Positions 1-8,606 of a stretch of 64,000 nt of DNA are shown piece after piece (the first letter of the stretch is position 1; each line of letters begins with the position of its first letter). The position numbers were made by a program, and so were the translations under genes. Where the stretch lies: assembly GCA_017643495.1 (NCBI GenBank), contig JAEPNK010000002.1, positions 744,001 to 808,000 on the forward strand, written 5' to 3'. Origin of the DNA: Rhizobiaceae bacterium (GTDB lineage Bacteria > Pseudomonadota > Alphaproteobacteria > Rhizobiales > Rhizobiaceae). The notes below the pieces were generated by a model that saw nothing but the letters and a program-made list of their open reading frames with translations, was not told the DNA's origin and did not search any database.

Positions 1-803
1 CCAAACGGCCAGTTGCGGGCTGCCCCGAACTGGTGGCCGATCAGGTTACCGATCATGAGTGTCTTCCCTCCCCCAAGCAATTCGGGCGTCACATAGGATC
101 CCAATGCCGGAATGAAAACGAGGATGGAGCCCGCGATTATTCCCGGTATGGCAAGCGGGATAATGATATTTCTCAATACCTGCCAACGGCTTGCATAAAG
201 ATCAAAGCCTGCTTCAACCAGTCTGAGATCAAGTTTTTCAAGGCTGGAATAGATCGGCAGCACCATGAACGGCAGGAAGGAATAGGTAAGCCCGACTGCA
301 ACGGCAAACTGGTTGTGAAGCAGCGGCAATGGCTGGTCGGTAATACCCAACCACATCAACAGGCCGTTCGCCGTTCCGTAATCACGCAGTATCAGTATCC
401 AGGCATAATTGCGAACCAGCAAATTGGTCCAGAACGGCAAGGTGACCATGAACACCAGCAGCGTACGCCACTTGCGGTCACGGGTCGCCATGAAGAAGGC
501 AGTGGGAAATCCCACAAGCAAGGAGAGCACCGTGGTAATCAGTGAGAGCCAGATCGAGCGGATGATAATGACCGTGTATGTGACGCTCCAACTGAGGGAG
601 TCGTCGAGGTTTCGTTCAAACAGAAACCTAAGCCATGCTTCGGCGCTCAATTCACCCCAGTGAACACCGCCGCCATAGCTGCGTGACTGGATCGAAATCC
701 ACGCCATCATCGCCAGGGGAATAACCATGAAAATGATGATCGCCAAGGCAGCTGGTCCGATCAGCCAGAAATTGAAGAAGGTTCGGCGGCGAGCGGGAGT
801 CAT
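1..803 (-). CDS. ABC transporter permease, PotB/PotH type (partial)
   Basis: Inner-membrane permease of a polyamine/putrescine-type ABC importer, truncated by the left window edge so only about 267 N-terminal residues are visible. Translation shows an N-terminal transmembrane segment ([19 protein letters not shown]), further hydrophobic spans, and the cytoplasmic coupling motif around [19 protein letters not shown], the EAA-loop of the binding-protein-dependent permease family. The start ATG (801-803) overlaps the stop of the upstream potA-like gene in an ATGA, so the two are translationally coupled and cotranscribed. A second permease and a binding protein would be expected beyond the window. 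Family is secure; substrate (spermidine, putrescine or another cation) is inference. Confidence 0.88.
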   Translation of the reverse strand, partial: MTPARRRTFFNFWLIGPAALAIIIFMVIPLAMMAWISIQSRSYGGGVHWGELSAEAWLRFLFERNLDDSLSWSVTYTVIIIRSIWLSLITTVLSLLVGFPTAFFMATRDRKWRTLLVFMVTLPFWTNLLVRNYAWILILRDYGTANGLLMWLGITDQPLPLLHNQFAVAVGLTYSFLPFMVLPIYSSLEKLDLRLVEAGFDLYASRWQVLRNIIIPLAIPGIIAGSILVFIPALGSYVTPELLGGGKTLMIGNLIGHQFGAARNWPF

Positions 804-1930
804 GCGGTTTGCTCCGGTCCGTCAGCCACGATGGCGACGGCATTTCCACTAACAGCCCACCCAAACGGATCGCCTGTCTGCCATTCGGGAATCGTCCCGT
901 CACTGTTCTGGCGGCGGGCAAGCATCCTTGTCCCGTCCCCCAGTGAAAAGTGATAAAGCGTGTCAGTCCCGTGATAGACGACATTGTCCAGCGTGGCGGA
1001 AAGAGCATTTTTGCCATTGGCAACCGCAATACGCTCCGGGCGCACGGCCAGTGTCACTTTCTGACCCTTGGAAACTTCTGCATCAGGCGTGAAGGACAGC
1101 TTCTGGTTGCCGTCAAACCGTGCAGTGCATCGGGTTTTTCCCACTTCCACTATTTCCGCCTTGATGAAATTGATGTCCCCGATGAAATCGGCAACGAAAC
1201 GGTTCGCAGGATGATTGTAGATTTCCCGCGGCGTTCCGATCTGCAGGATTTGCCCCTCGTTCATGACGGCCACCTTGTCCGACATGGTGAGCGCTTCTTC
1301 CTGGTCATGGGTTACAAACACAAAGGTAATGCCTGTTTCGGTTTGCAATCGCTTGAGTTCAACCTGCATTTCCTTGCGAAGTTTCAGGTCCAGCGCAGAG
1401 AGCGGCTCATCAAGCAACAACACTCTTGGCTTGGGGGCCAGTGCCCGTGCAAGCGCAACCCGTTGCTGCTGACCACCTGAAAGCTCACTGGTCCGCCGGT
1501 TCTTCAGCGCTTCCATCTGCACAAGTTTCAGCATCTCGTCGACTGTACGTGCAATCTCGTCCTTCGGCTGCTTCAGCATTTGCAACCCGAAAGCAACATT
1601 CTGGGCAACGGTCATGTGTGGAAACAGGGCATAACTCTGGAAAACCGTGTTCACTGGCCGCCGGTAAGGCGGCAGATCGGCAATTTCCTTGCCATGCAGC
1701 AGGATTTCACCGGTTGTGGCAGCCTCAAACCCTGCAATCAGCCTGAGAAGGGTTGTCTTGCCACATCCCGAAGGACCAAGCAGCGTGAAAAAAACGTTCT
1801 GTTCAATCGTGGTTGAAACATCGCGGAGAGCGACAAAGGCAGCAGCCCCCGAACCAAATGTCTTGCCAACACCTCGCAGCTCAATCGCATTTGCGGAACT
1901 GCTGCCCGCTTCCGGTTTCCGGAGTGGCAT
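800..1930 (-). CDS. potA: ABC transporter ATP-binding protein, PotA/PotG type
   Basis: ATPase subunit (376 aa) energising the adjacent polyamine-type permease. Visible motifs: Walker [10 protein letters not shown] at residues 52-60, Q-loop [10 protein letters not shown] near 96, signature LSGGQQQ at 150, Walker B LLLDEP at 171, switch His in VTHDQEE at 208, then a C-terminal TOBE-like region (LAVRPERI). The start at 1930 is chosen because GGGAGGAAG lies about 8 nt upstream; the reading frame is open further upstream to 2008 but that extension has no family similarity and no ribosome site. Length is normal for PotA. The gene is first in its visible operon and faces away from urtA. The assignment to polyamine rather than Fe3+ or other cation import rests on the PotB-like neighbour. 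Confidence 0.88.
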   Translation of the reverse strand: MPLRKPEAGSSSANAIELRGVGKTFGSGAAAFVALRDVSTTIEQNVFFTLLGPSGCGKTTLLRLIAGFEAATTGEILLHGKEIADLPPYRRPVNTVFQSYALFPHMTVAQNVAFGLQMLKQPKDEIARTVDEMLKLVQMEALKNRRTSELSGGQQQRVALARALAPKPRVLLLDEPLSALDLKLRKEMQVELKRLQTETGITFVFVTHDQEEALTMSDKVAVMNEGQILQIGTPREIYNHPANRFVADFIGDINFIKAEIVEVGKTRCTARFDGNQKLSFTPDAEVSKGQKVTLAVRPERIAVANGKNALSATLDNVVYHGTDTLYHFSLGDGTRMLARRQNSDGTIPEWQTGDPFGWAVSGNAVAIVADGPEQTA

Positions 1931-2048
1931 GAAGTCTTCCTCCCTGATTGTATCGGACAAGGACTGATCTTTCAGAAAACCACCCCGAGCAGCCGGATAC
2001 CTCACCAATGACTTTTATAACTACCTAATGTTGTTAGCAAATATTATA

Positions 2049-2072
2049 GATATTGAACACTTGGTCAATATC
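2049..2072 (-). promoter_or_regulatory. Candidate operator dyad upstream of potA
   Basis: Perfect inverted repeat GATATTGA / TCAATATC with an 8-nt spacer. On the minus strand it contains TTGACC, which could serve as a -35 element with an AT-rich -10 (AATATT) 17 nt downstream, so a repressor bound to the dyad would cover the promoter of the polyamine transporter. No regulator for it is encoded nearby. Seen directly: the repeat. Inferred: operator function. Confidence 0.35.
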
Positions 2073-2414
2073 GGCACGCTCGTCACCAACGCATTTCACT
2101 CAAAACCGGCAGACGATAAAACCCGTATAATCCGTAAATTCAAACATCTTGATCCGTTATGAATTCCGCGATGTCAAAACCACTTTGCTCTGTATATTGC
2201 AACACAAAAATCCACTTGAACATGATAATCATTTATGGCTCTCGGCAGTCTCGTCAAGACAGGGAAGCAAGGGGATGAATACCGGCATTTTCCGCTTGGC
2301 CTGATGATGGTGATACGAGTGCAAATTTCTGCAAGTCCCTTGCACAGCACAAGGTTTTCACCGGCTGATTTTCTGCAGGCTGCCGCGCCTACTGATGCAA
2401 ATTTTGCAACACAT

Positions 2415-2430
2415 TGGCTGATTTTTAGCA
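2415..2430 (+). promoter_or_regulatory. Candidate sigma54 promoter for the urt-ure operon
   Basis: TGGCTGATTTTTAGCA has the invariant GG-N10-GC arrangement of sigma54 (-24/-12) promoters, though it deviates from the consensus at CAC and TTGC. Urea uptake and urease genes are often nitrogen regulated, which makes this attractive. No convincing NtrC dyad was recognised by eye; two TGCAAATTT palindromes lie immediately upstream at 2320-2333 and 2396-2408. It sits about 130 nt upstream of urtA, leaving a long leader. Confidence 0.3.
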
Positions 2431-2560
2431 GCAGACAGCAACACACCGATTTGCTTCCTTCTTGCACGTAGTCGGGTTGGGAGAGGGATCACCGTTTCAT
2501 GACCCGTTTCTGTCGGGGCGGAAGCATTTTCCTGCCCGGATAACAGGGAAAGGATCATAC

Positions 2561-3829
2561 ATGTTCAAGAAACTGGCGCTTGCTGCAGCCATCTCAATCG
2601 CCACGCCCGTCATGGCGCTGGCCGAGGAAATCAAGGTAGGCATACTGCATTCATTGTCCGGAACCATGGCAATTTCGGAAACCACCCTTAAAGACACCAT
2701 GCTGATGCTCATAGACGAGCAGAATGAAAAAGGCGGATTGCTGGACAAGAAGCTGGTTCCGGTTGTGGTTGACCCGGCATCGGACTGGCCACTGTTTGCG
2801 GAAAAGGCACGCGAATTGCTGACTGTCCACAAGGTGGATGTGATCTTCGGCAACTGGACTTCGGTTTCCAGAAAGTCGGTTCTTCCGGTAATCGAGGAAC
2901 TGAACGGACTGCTTTTCTACCCCGTTCAGTACGAGGGCGAGGAATCCTCGAAAAACGTCTTCTATACCGGCGCAGCACCAAACCAGCAGGCCATACCGGC
3001 TACGGATTATTATCTTGAGGAACTGGGCGTCGAAAAATTTGCCCTGCTGGGTACAGACTATGTCTATCCCCGCACGACAAACAAGATTCTCGAGCAATAC
3101 CTCATCGACAAGGGTATCAAGGAAGAAGACATCTTCGTGAACTACACCCCGTTCGGTCATTCCGACTGGTCCAAGATTGTTGCAGACGTTGTTGCACTGG
3201 GCGCAGACGGCAAGAAAGTCGGTGTGATCTCGACGATCAATGGCGATGCGAATATCGGTTTCTACAAGGAACTGGCTGCCGCAGGCGTATCGGCTGATGA
3301 TATTCCGGTCGTCGCCTTTTCAGTGGGTGAAGAAGAGCTTTCAGGCCTCGACACGACAAACCTTGTCGGTCATCTGGCCGCCTGGAACTACTTCCAGTCA
3401 GCAGAATCGGAAGCCAATACGAAATTTATAGAATCATGGAAGACCCGCATGGGAGAGGAACGCGTCACCAACGATCCAATGGAGGCGCATTACATCGGGT
3501 TCAACATGTGGGTGAATGCCGTGGAGAAGGCAGGCACCACCGATGTCGACGCCGTTCGTACAGCAATGTACGGACAGGAATTCCCCAATCTTACAGGAGG
3601 GACGGCAGTTATGCTGCCAAATCATCACCTGGCAAAGCCGGTGCTGATCGGGGAGATTCAGGAAGACGGCCAGTTCGACATCATAAGCCAGACCGAGGAA
3701 GTTCCCGGCGATGCCTGGACCGACTTCCTCGAGGCCTCGGCAGTGCTGAAGTCTGACTGGAAGGATCTTGGTTGCGGGATGTACAACACAGAAACCAAGA
3801 CCTGCGTACAGATCAAGTCCAACTACTGA
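2561..3829 (+). CDS. urtA: Urea ABC transporter substrate-binding protein UrtA
   Basis: Periplasmic urea-binding protein (422 aa) of the high-affinity urea ABC importer. The N-terminus MFKKLALAAAISIATPVMA is a signal peptide with cleavage near ALAEE, followed by the Peripla_BP_5 start IKVGILHSLSGTMAISE. Length matches the UrtA family. The start is chosen at 2561 because it begins the signal peptide and follows GGGAAAGG; the frame is open upstream to 2462. It is the first gene of urtABCDE and is followed by a strong stem-loop before urtB, suggesting higher expression than the membrane subunits. The urease genes downstream make urea, rather than an amide or amino acid, the likely ligand. Confidence 0.95.
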   Translation: MFKKLALAAAISIATPVMALAEEIKVGILHSLSGTMAISETTLKDTMLMLIDEQNEKGGLLDKKLVPVVVDPASDWPLFAEKARELLTVHKVDVIFGNWTSVSRKSVLPVIEELNGLLFYPVQYEGEESSKNVFYTGAAPNQQAIPATDYYLEELGVEKFALLGTDYVYPRTTNKILEQYLIDKGIKEEDIFVNYTPFGHSDWSKIVADVVALGADGKKVGVISTINGDANIGFYKELAAAGVSADDIPVVAFSVGEEELSGLDTTNLVGHLAAWNYFQSAESEANTKFIESWKTRMGEERVTNDPMEAHYIGFNMWVNAVEKAGTTDVDAVRTAMYGQEFPNLTGGTAVMLPNHHLAKPVLIGEIQEDGQFDIISQTEEVPGDAWTDFLEASAVLKSDWKDLGCGMYNTETKTCVQIKSNY

Positions 3830-3849
3830 GTTCTTAGTCTGAAAAAAAC

Positions 3850-3875
3850 CAGGGAGGGCTATCCCGCCCTCCCTG
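3850..3875. terminator. Stem-loop between urtA and urtB
   Basis: Perfect 10-bp inverted repeat CAGGGAGGGC / GCCCTCCCTG with a 6-nt loop. In the plus direction no U-run follows, so it is more likely an mRNA 3'-end barrier protecting the urtA segment than a full terminator. In the minus direction seven T residues would follow the stem (A-run at 3842-3848), so it could also end antisense transcription. It lies 20 nt after the urtA stop and 19 nt before the urtB start. Confidence 0.7.
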
Positions 3876-3894
3876 CGCTGCTGGGTCGCTGAAC

Positions 3895-5928
3895 ATGCTT
3901 CGAATTCTGCTTACTTCATTGCTGCTGACATGGCTGGGAGCATCTGCTGCTCTCGCCCAGACACCGGCATCACCCAGTGGTTTCCGCGAGTTGTTGCAGG
4001 AGAACTTCAAGCTGATACAGCGAAGCTCCGTCAAAACAGTGGGACCGTTACTTTCTGCAATTCGCGATGGAAAATTTGAACAGGGTGCCGAATTCCTCAG
4101 CAAGTGGGAAGAAAAGGATGTCTGGTATCGCAAGCAGGACAATCGGCTTTTCTATGTGAAACCCAATGCGGCCAAGGCTTACGACCTTGTCGATATTGAA
4201 ACCGGTGAAGTAACGGCCACAGCGAAAAAGGGCGATCTCAGGCAAATCAAGCCAAACAGCGGTGTGCGTGCAATGCTGTCTGCAGCCCTCGTAGAGTTCA
4301 GGCTTGCCAGTTCTGACCCGAATATCCGAAGAGAAAGCTTGGAAAGCATTTCCAGGAATGCAAAACCCGAACACCTAAAAGCATTACGAGAAGCAATCGC
4401 GGTTGAAACCGATGCAGACCTGAAGACAAGGTTTGGCATGATCGAGCGGCTGCTTGCCATGCAATATGGCGAAAATACTGAAGTGCGCGTATCGGCAATT
4501 CAAAGCTTCAAGGAAAGTCTCGGCCTCGAAGTAAGGGCAAGCCTCAACCCGCTTTTGTCAACCAGCATTCAACATGCGGACAAGCTTCCATCCGGTATCA
4601 ACCTCGCCCGTGTAATCGTCCCGGGCCAAACCGTACTGCTGGATGATGGTACTACCCGGAAACAAACCCTTATTGACCGTCTCTTTGACCGCAACGTCGA
4701 AATGACGGTTGATGAGGCCTATGAACGGTTGGCAGGCAAGAACGGGCTGAAAGAGGTTGTCTCACGCGAACAGCGTGACGCTGCATTGGTGGATAATCTC
4801 GACCAAGGCCGGGTTGGCGGTTTCAACCTGGCAGATCTCGACAATGAAAACGCCAGAAACCGCGCCTACCGGGCCCTTGCAGATGCGGGCAAGGTCCCGT
4901 CCTCCCCTGACGGGGAAGAAATTGCTGACGCTGTTTCAAACCACGTTTTTTACGCAACCTATGATGAAAGCGACAAAAGCGTCACCGATGCCGCCCGCGA
5001 TACGCTCGGCAGGATCAATATGGCGGTTCGCTGGAACACCTATCTCGACCTTTTTCTCGATGCCATAAGCCTGGCCTCAATCTATTTTCTCGCAGCGATC
5101 GGCCTGGCAATCACGTTTGGCGTGATGCGGGTGATCAACATGGCGCATGGCGAGTTCATAATGATGGGCGCCTATACCGGTTACGTTGTCCAGCAGTTCA
5201 TCACGAACTACACTCTATCCATACTGGTTGCGATTCCGATGGCCTTCGCAGTCACGTTTGCTGCAGGCGTAGCGCTTGAACGGCTTGTAATCCGTTATCT
5301 CTACAACAGGCCCCTTGAAACGCTTCTTGCAACATTCGGCATAAGCATTGCCTTGCAGCAGCTTGCGAAGAACATTTTCGGGACACAGGCCCGCCCCCTC
5401 ACCGCTCCGGACTGGCTCGATGGTGCACTGGTGATCAACGACGTTGTCTCGATCAGCTGGATACGCATTGCGATATTCGCCCTCGGTACGATTTTCTTTG
5501 CCGGGCTCTGGTGGACCCTTAACAAGACCCGCCTCGGACTGGAAACGCGGGCAGTGGTACAGAACCCCAGAATGGCGGCATCCATGGGCATCAATCCGGA
5601 CCGCATCAACATGCTGACCTTTGGTCTTGGCTCAGGCATTGCAGGCATCGCCGGTGTTGCAATCGGTCTGTACGCAAAGGTCACCTCGGAACTCGGCAGT
5701 GATTATATCGTCCAGAGCTTCATGACTGTTGTCATCGGAGGTGTTGGCAATATCTGGGGCACACTGGCCGGTGCAGGATTGATCGGAATTCTCCAGAAAC
5801 TGATCGAGAACTTCAACCCGTCCAATACATTGGCCGCACAAACCTACATGATCATTTTCATCATTATTTTCATCCAGTTCCGTCCACGCGGATTGATCGC
5901 CCTGAAAGGGCGGGCTGCGGAGGCATGA
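3895..5928 (+). CDS. urtB: Urea ABC transporter permease UrtB with long N-terminal domain
   Basis: Permease of the LivH type for urea import. The C-terminal part (from about residue 385) carries the membrane domain: AIGLAITFGVMRVINMAHG is the typical LivH/UrtB opening and VVIGGVGNIWGTLAGA the conserved coupling region. The N-terminal half is a predicted secreted or periplasmic extension: a signal-like segment (residues 1-22), then about 360 hydrophilic residues rich in alpha-helix-prone sequence. Such extensions are known in proteobacterial UrtB, but at 677 aa this protein looks long compared with the roughly 300 aa LivH-like form. Stop is 1 nt from the urtC start. Function of the extension is unknown. 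Confidence 0.92.
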   Translation: MLRILLTSLLLTWLGASAALAQTPASPSGFRELLQENFKLIQRSSVKTVGPLLSAIRDGKFEQGAEFLSKWEEKDVWYRKQDNRLFYVKPNAAKAYDLVDIETGEVTATAKKGDLRQIKPNSGVRAMLSAALVEFRLASSDPNIRRESLESISRNAKPEHLKALREAIAVETDADLKTRFGMIERLLAMQYGENTEVRVSAIQSFKESLGLEVRASLNPLLSTSIQHADKLPSGINLARVIVPGQTVLLDDGTTRKQTLIDRLFDRNVEMTVDEAYERLAGKNGLKEVVSREQRDAALVDNLDQGRVGGFNLADLDNENARNRAYRALADAGKVPSSPDGEEIADAVSNHVFYATYDESDKSVTDAARDTLGRINMAVRWNTYLDLFLDAISLASIYFLAAIGLAITFGVMRVINMAHGEFIMMGAYTGYVVQQFITNYTLSILVAIPMAFAVTFAAGVALERLVIRYLYNRPLETLLATFGISIALQQLAKNIFGTQARPLTAPDWLDGALVINDVVSISWIRIAIFALGTIFFAGLWWTLNKTRLGLETRAVVQNPRMAASMGINPDRINMLTFGLGSGIAGIAGVAIGLYAKVTSELGSDYIVQSFMTVVIGGVGNIWGTLAGAGLIGILQKLIENFNPSNTLAAQTYMIIFIIIFIQFRPRGLIALKGRAAEA

Positions 5929-5929
5929 G

Positions 5930-7159
5930 ATGACGGCGGCAAACACATCACTCAATTCCGGCAAAGTGGCATTGGGCGGACCGCTCACCCGGTTCTTGAT
6001 GAATAATCCCTCAACGCTCCTGTTTATCGGGTTGTTGGCATTGTTCACCATCGTCACCACCCTTCTGGGCGAAGGTCTGGGCATCGGAGTGGTTTCAACC
6101 AGCATGGTGAAAACACTCGGCAAGACATTGTGTTTTTGTCTTGTTGCCATTGCAATGGATCTTGTCTGGGGTTTTTGCGGCATTTTAAGCCTCGGTCATT
6201 TCGCCTTTTTCGGCCTGGGCGGCTACATGATCGGCATGTGGCTGATGTACGCGCGCACCGAAATCATTGTCCTGAAAGCCGGCAAGGCAGCCACCATGCC
6301 CATGACCCCGGAAGAAATACGATCCGCAGTGGGCGAGCAGATTTTCGGCGTTGTGGGAGGGTCGGAATTCCCCCTGATCTGGGCCTTCGCCGACAGCCTT
6401 TTCATGCAATTGCTGTTTGTGATCCTGGTTCCGGGACTGCTTGCACTGGTATTTGGCTGGCTTGCATTCCGAAGCCGGGTAACGGGTGTCTATCTATCAA
6501 TCCTTACCCAGGCCATGACACTGGCTCTAGCACTCTATCTCTTCCAGAATGACAGCGGCCTGCGCGGGAACAATGGTCTTTCAGGCCTGCAAAATCTTCC
6601 CGGAATGGAGAGCACCCCCCAGGCCCTGGTCTCCATCTGGTTCCTGTGGGCCTCCGCATTTGCATTGGGGCTTGGCTACCTGCTGGTCAAGCTGCTGGTT
6701 GAGTCCAAGCTCGGCAACGTCATACGGGCCATCCGTGACGATGAAAGCCGGGTCAGGTTCCTTGGTTATAATGTGGAAGCCTACAAGCTTTTCATCTTTG
6801 TTCTGAGCGCTGTCATCGCTGCAATTGCAGGAGCGCTCTACTATCCTCAGGCAGGGATCATAAACCCTGCAGAAATTGCGCCGATCGCCTCCATTTATCT
6901 GGCCGTATGGGTCGCTATTGGCGGGAGGGGTCGCCTGTATGGAGCTGTGATCGGCGCAGCCTTCGTGTCCCTGCTGTCTTCCTGGTTCACGGGTGGACAG
7001 ATCCCCGACATCCAGCTGGGAGCATACCGGATCCAGTGGGTAAACTGGTGGCTCGTTCTTCTCGGGCTGAGTTTTGTCGCCACCACGCTTTACGCACCAC
7101 AGGGTCTTGGCGGTTTGTTTGACCACCTGTCCCGGAAAAAGGGGAACCCGGATGGATAG
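5930..7159 (+). CDS. urtC: Urea ABC transporter permease UrtC
   Basis: Second membrane subunit (409 aa), LivM-like. It contains about ten hydrophobic segments, the conserved VAIAMDLVWGFCGILSLGH region near residue 65 that typifies LivM/UrtC, and IRDDESRVRFLGY near 280 followed by the IAGALYYPQAGIINP segment. An insertion of roughly 45 mostly polar residues after the second or third span (around 105-145) is usual in UrtC. It starts 1 nt after urtB and overlaps urtD by 8 nt, consistent with one polycistronic message and equal stoichiometry of the two permeases. Confidence 0.93.
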   Translation: MTAANTSLNSGKVALGGPLTRFLMNNPSTLLFIGLLALFTIVTTLLGEGLGIGVVSTSMVKTLGKTLCFCLVAIAMDLVWGFCGILSLGHFAFFGLGGYMIGMWLMYARTEIIVLKAGKAATMPMTPEEIRSAVGEQIFGVVGGSEFPLIWAFADSLFMQLLFVILVPGLLALVFGWLAFRSRVTGVYLSILTQAMTLALALYLFQNDSGLRGNNGLSGLQNLPGMESTPQALVSIWFLWASAFALGLGYLLVKLLVESKLGNVIRAIRDDESRVRFLGYNVEAYKLFIFVLSAVIAAIAGALYYPQAGIINPAEIAPIASIYLAVWVAIGGRGRLYGAVIGAAFVSLLSSWFTGGQIPDIQLGAYRIQWVNWWLVLLGLSFVATTLYAPQGLGGLFDHLSRKKGNPDG

Positions 7160-7892
7160 CCTCTTGGAAGTAGACGGGATTTCGGTGACGTTTGACGGCT
7201 TCAAGGCCATCAACGATTTGAGTTTTGTCATGGGCGCCTGTGAACTGCGTGCCATCATCGGGCCGAACGGTGCTGGCAAGACAACCTTCATGGACATCGT
7301 CACCGGCAAGACCAGACCCGACACCGGCAACGTGCTGTGGGGCGAGAAAAACCACTCCCTGCTCAAGAAGTCAGAATCGGAAATTGCCCGAATGGGCATC
7401 GGTCGCAAGTTTCAAAGGCCAACCGTATTCGAGGACCAGAGTGTTGAAGACAACCTGATGATGTCCCTTCGCAATGATCGCTCTCCACTTCGGGTCCTGT
7501 TTTATCGCTACACACAGGAGGACCGAAGCAAGGTTCTGGAAATTGCATCCGAAATAGGCCTTTCGAATTCCGTATCACGTCTCGCCGGCGAACTGTCACA
7601 CGGGCAGAAACAATGGCTGGAAATCGGAATGCTGCTGGCTCAGGAACCGAAACTTCTGATGGTTGATGAGCCTGCTGCCGGAATGACGGGTGATGAACGC
7701 AACAAGACGGTCCGTCTCCTCAAGCGCATGGCCAGTACGCGGGCTGTGATTGTTGTTGAGCACGACATGGAGTTTGTACGCAATCTGGAATGCCGGGTAA
7801 CCGTACTTCATGAAGGTTCGGTCCTCGCTGAAGGAAGCCTCGACCATGTCACAAACACCCAGGAAGTCATTGATGTCTATCTTGGTCGCTAG
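7152..7892 (+). CDS. urtD: Urea ABC transporter ATPase UrtD
   Basis: LivG-type ATPase (246 aa). Walker A GPNGAGKTT at 37-45, a signature variant LSHGQKQW (typical of UrtD, where the canonical GG is HG), Walker B LLMVDEPAAGM, and switch His in IVVEHDMEF. The chosen ATG (7152) overlaps the urtC stop; the open frame reaches back to 7074 inside urtC but has no start context there. Works with UrtE as the ATPase heterodimer of the urea importer. Confidence 0.93.
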   Translation: MDSLLEVDGISVTFDGFKAINDLSFVMGACELRAIIGPNGAGKTTFMDIVTGKTRPDTGNVLWGEKNHSLLKKSESEIARMGIGRKFQRPTVFEDQSVEDNLMMSLRNDRSPLRVLFYRYTQEDRSKVLEIASEIGLSNSVSRLAGELSHGQKQWLEIGMLLAQEPKLLMVDEPAAGMTGDERNKTVRLLKRMASTRAVIVVEHDMEFVRNLECRVTVLHEGSVLAEGSLDHVTNTQEVIDVYLGR

Positions 7893-7910
7893 GAAAGGCC
7901 CTGTACAACC

Positions 7911-8606
7911 ATGCTGAACGTTAAGGGTCTGGACCTTCATTACGGAGCTGCGCAAATCCTGTTTGATGTTTCCATGGAAGCAAAAGCGGGCTCGGTTACA
8001 TGCCTGATGGGACGAAACGGCGTTGGCAAGACCTCGCTGTTGAAGGCAATAACCGGACATCACCCCAATTCGTCAGGTGACATCATGCTGAATGACAAGG
8101 AGCTCGGGAAGGCACCGCCCCATGCGCGCGCTGCAAGCGGAATTGCCTATGTCCCGCAGGGCCGCGACATCTTTCCCATGCTGACAGTAGAGGAAAACCT
8201 GCAGACCGGCTTTGGCCTGCTTCCTGTGGCAAAGCGCAAAATTCCCGACGAGGTTTTCGAGCTTTTTCCGGTTTTGGAGAAAATGCTGGTCCGCCGGGGA
8301 GGAGACCTGTCCGGCGGACAGCAACAGCAACTTGCCATAGGACGCGCCCTTGTCACAGGACCCGGCGTATTGGTGCTCGATGAACCTACGGAAGGCATCC
8401 AGCCATCGGTTATCAAGGATATCGGACGGGCAATAGAATATCTGCGTGATACAGCCGGACTCGCCATCGTTCTGGTGGAACAATACCTGGATTTCTGCCG
8501 GCAACTCGCAGACGATCTTTATATCATGGACCGTGGCACCATTGTTCACCACGGGCCTGCCAGCGATCTGGACAAAAAGAATGTACGAAAACATCTCTCT
8601 GTCTGA
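7911..8606 (+). CDS. urtE: Urea ABC transporter ATPase UrtE
   Basis: LivF-type ATPase (231 aa). Walker A GRNGVGKTS at 34-42, signature LSGGQQQQLAIGRAL, Walker B VLVLDEPTEGIQPS, switch His replaced by Gln in VLVEQYLDF, as is normal for LivF/UrtE. It ends inside the start of ureD (26-nt overlap), which physically links urea transport to urease production. Start at 7911 lies 18 nt after the urtD stop. Confidence 0.93.
   Translation: MLNVKGLDLHYGAAQILFDVSMEAKAGSVTCLMGRNGVGKTSLLKAITGHHPNSSGDIMLNDKELGKAPPHARAASGIAYVPQGRDIFPMLTVEENLQTGFGLLPVAKRKIPDEVFELFPVLEKMLVRRGGDLSGGQQQQLAIGRALVTGPGVLVLDEPTEGIQPSVIKDIGRAIEYLRDTAGLAIVLVEQYLDFCRQLADDLYIMDRGTIVHHGPASDLDKKNVRKHLSV

Larger units (their letters stand above)
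1931..2560. promoter_or_regulatory. Divergent potA / urtA intergenic region
   Basis: A 630-base region without a credible gene, AT-richer than its surroundings, separating two divergent transport operons. It contains an 8-bp inverted repeat near 2049-2072 on the potA side and, on the urtA side, two related TGCAAATTT-type palindromes (2320-2333; 2396-2408) and a sigma54-like element at 2415-2430. The 9-mer TTGCAACAC occurs at 2197-2205 and again at 2404-2412. Small open frames here have no ribosome sites or family features and are treated as spurious. The urtA ribosome site GGGAAAGG precedes 2561. Confidence 0.6.

Noticed and set aside
33..663. Plus-strand open frames at the left edge
   Set aside because: They are antisense to the truncated ABC permease, whose minus-strand translation is clearly a PotB-type membrane protein.
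2174..2558. Small open frames on both strands between potA and urtA
   Set aside because: Short, overlapping each other, low-complexity translations, no ribosome sites; the region is better read as regulatory.
3850..3875. Hairpin after urtA as a complete operon terminator
   Set aside because: No U-run in the plus direction and urtB starts 19 nt later with clear functional linkage; treated as a stability element.
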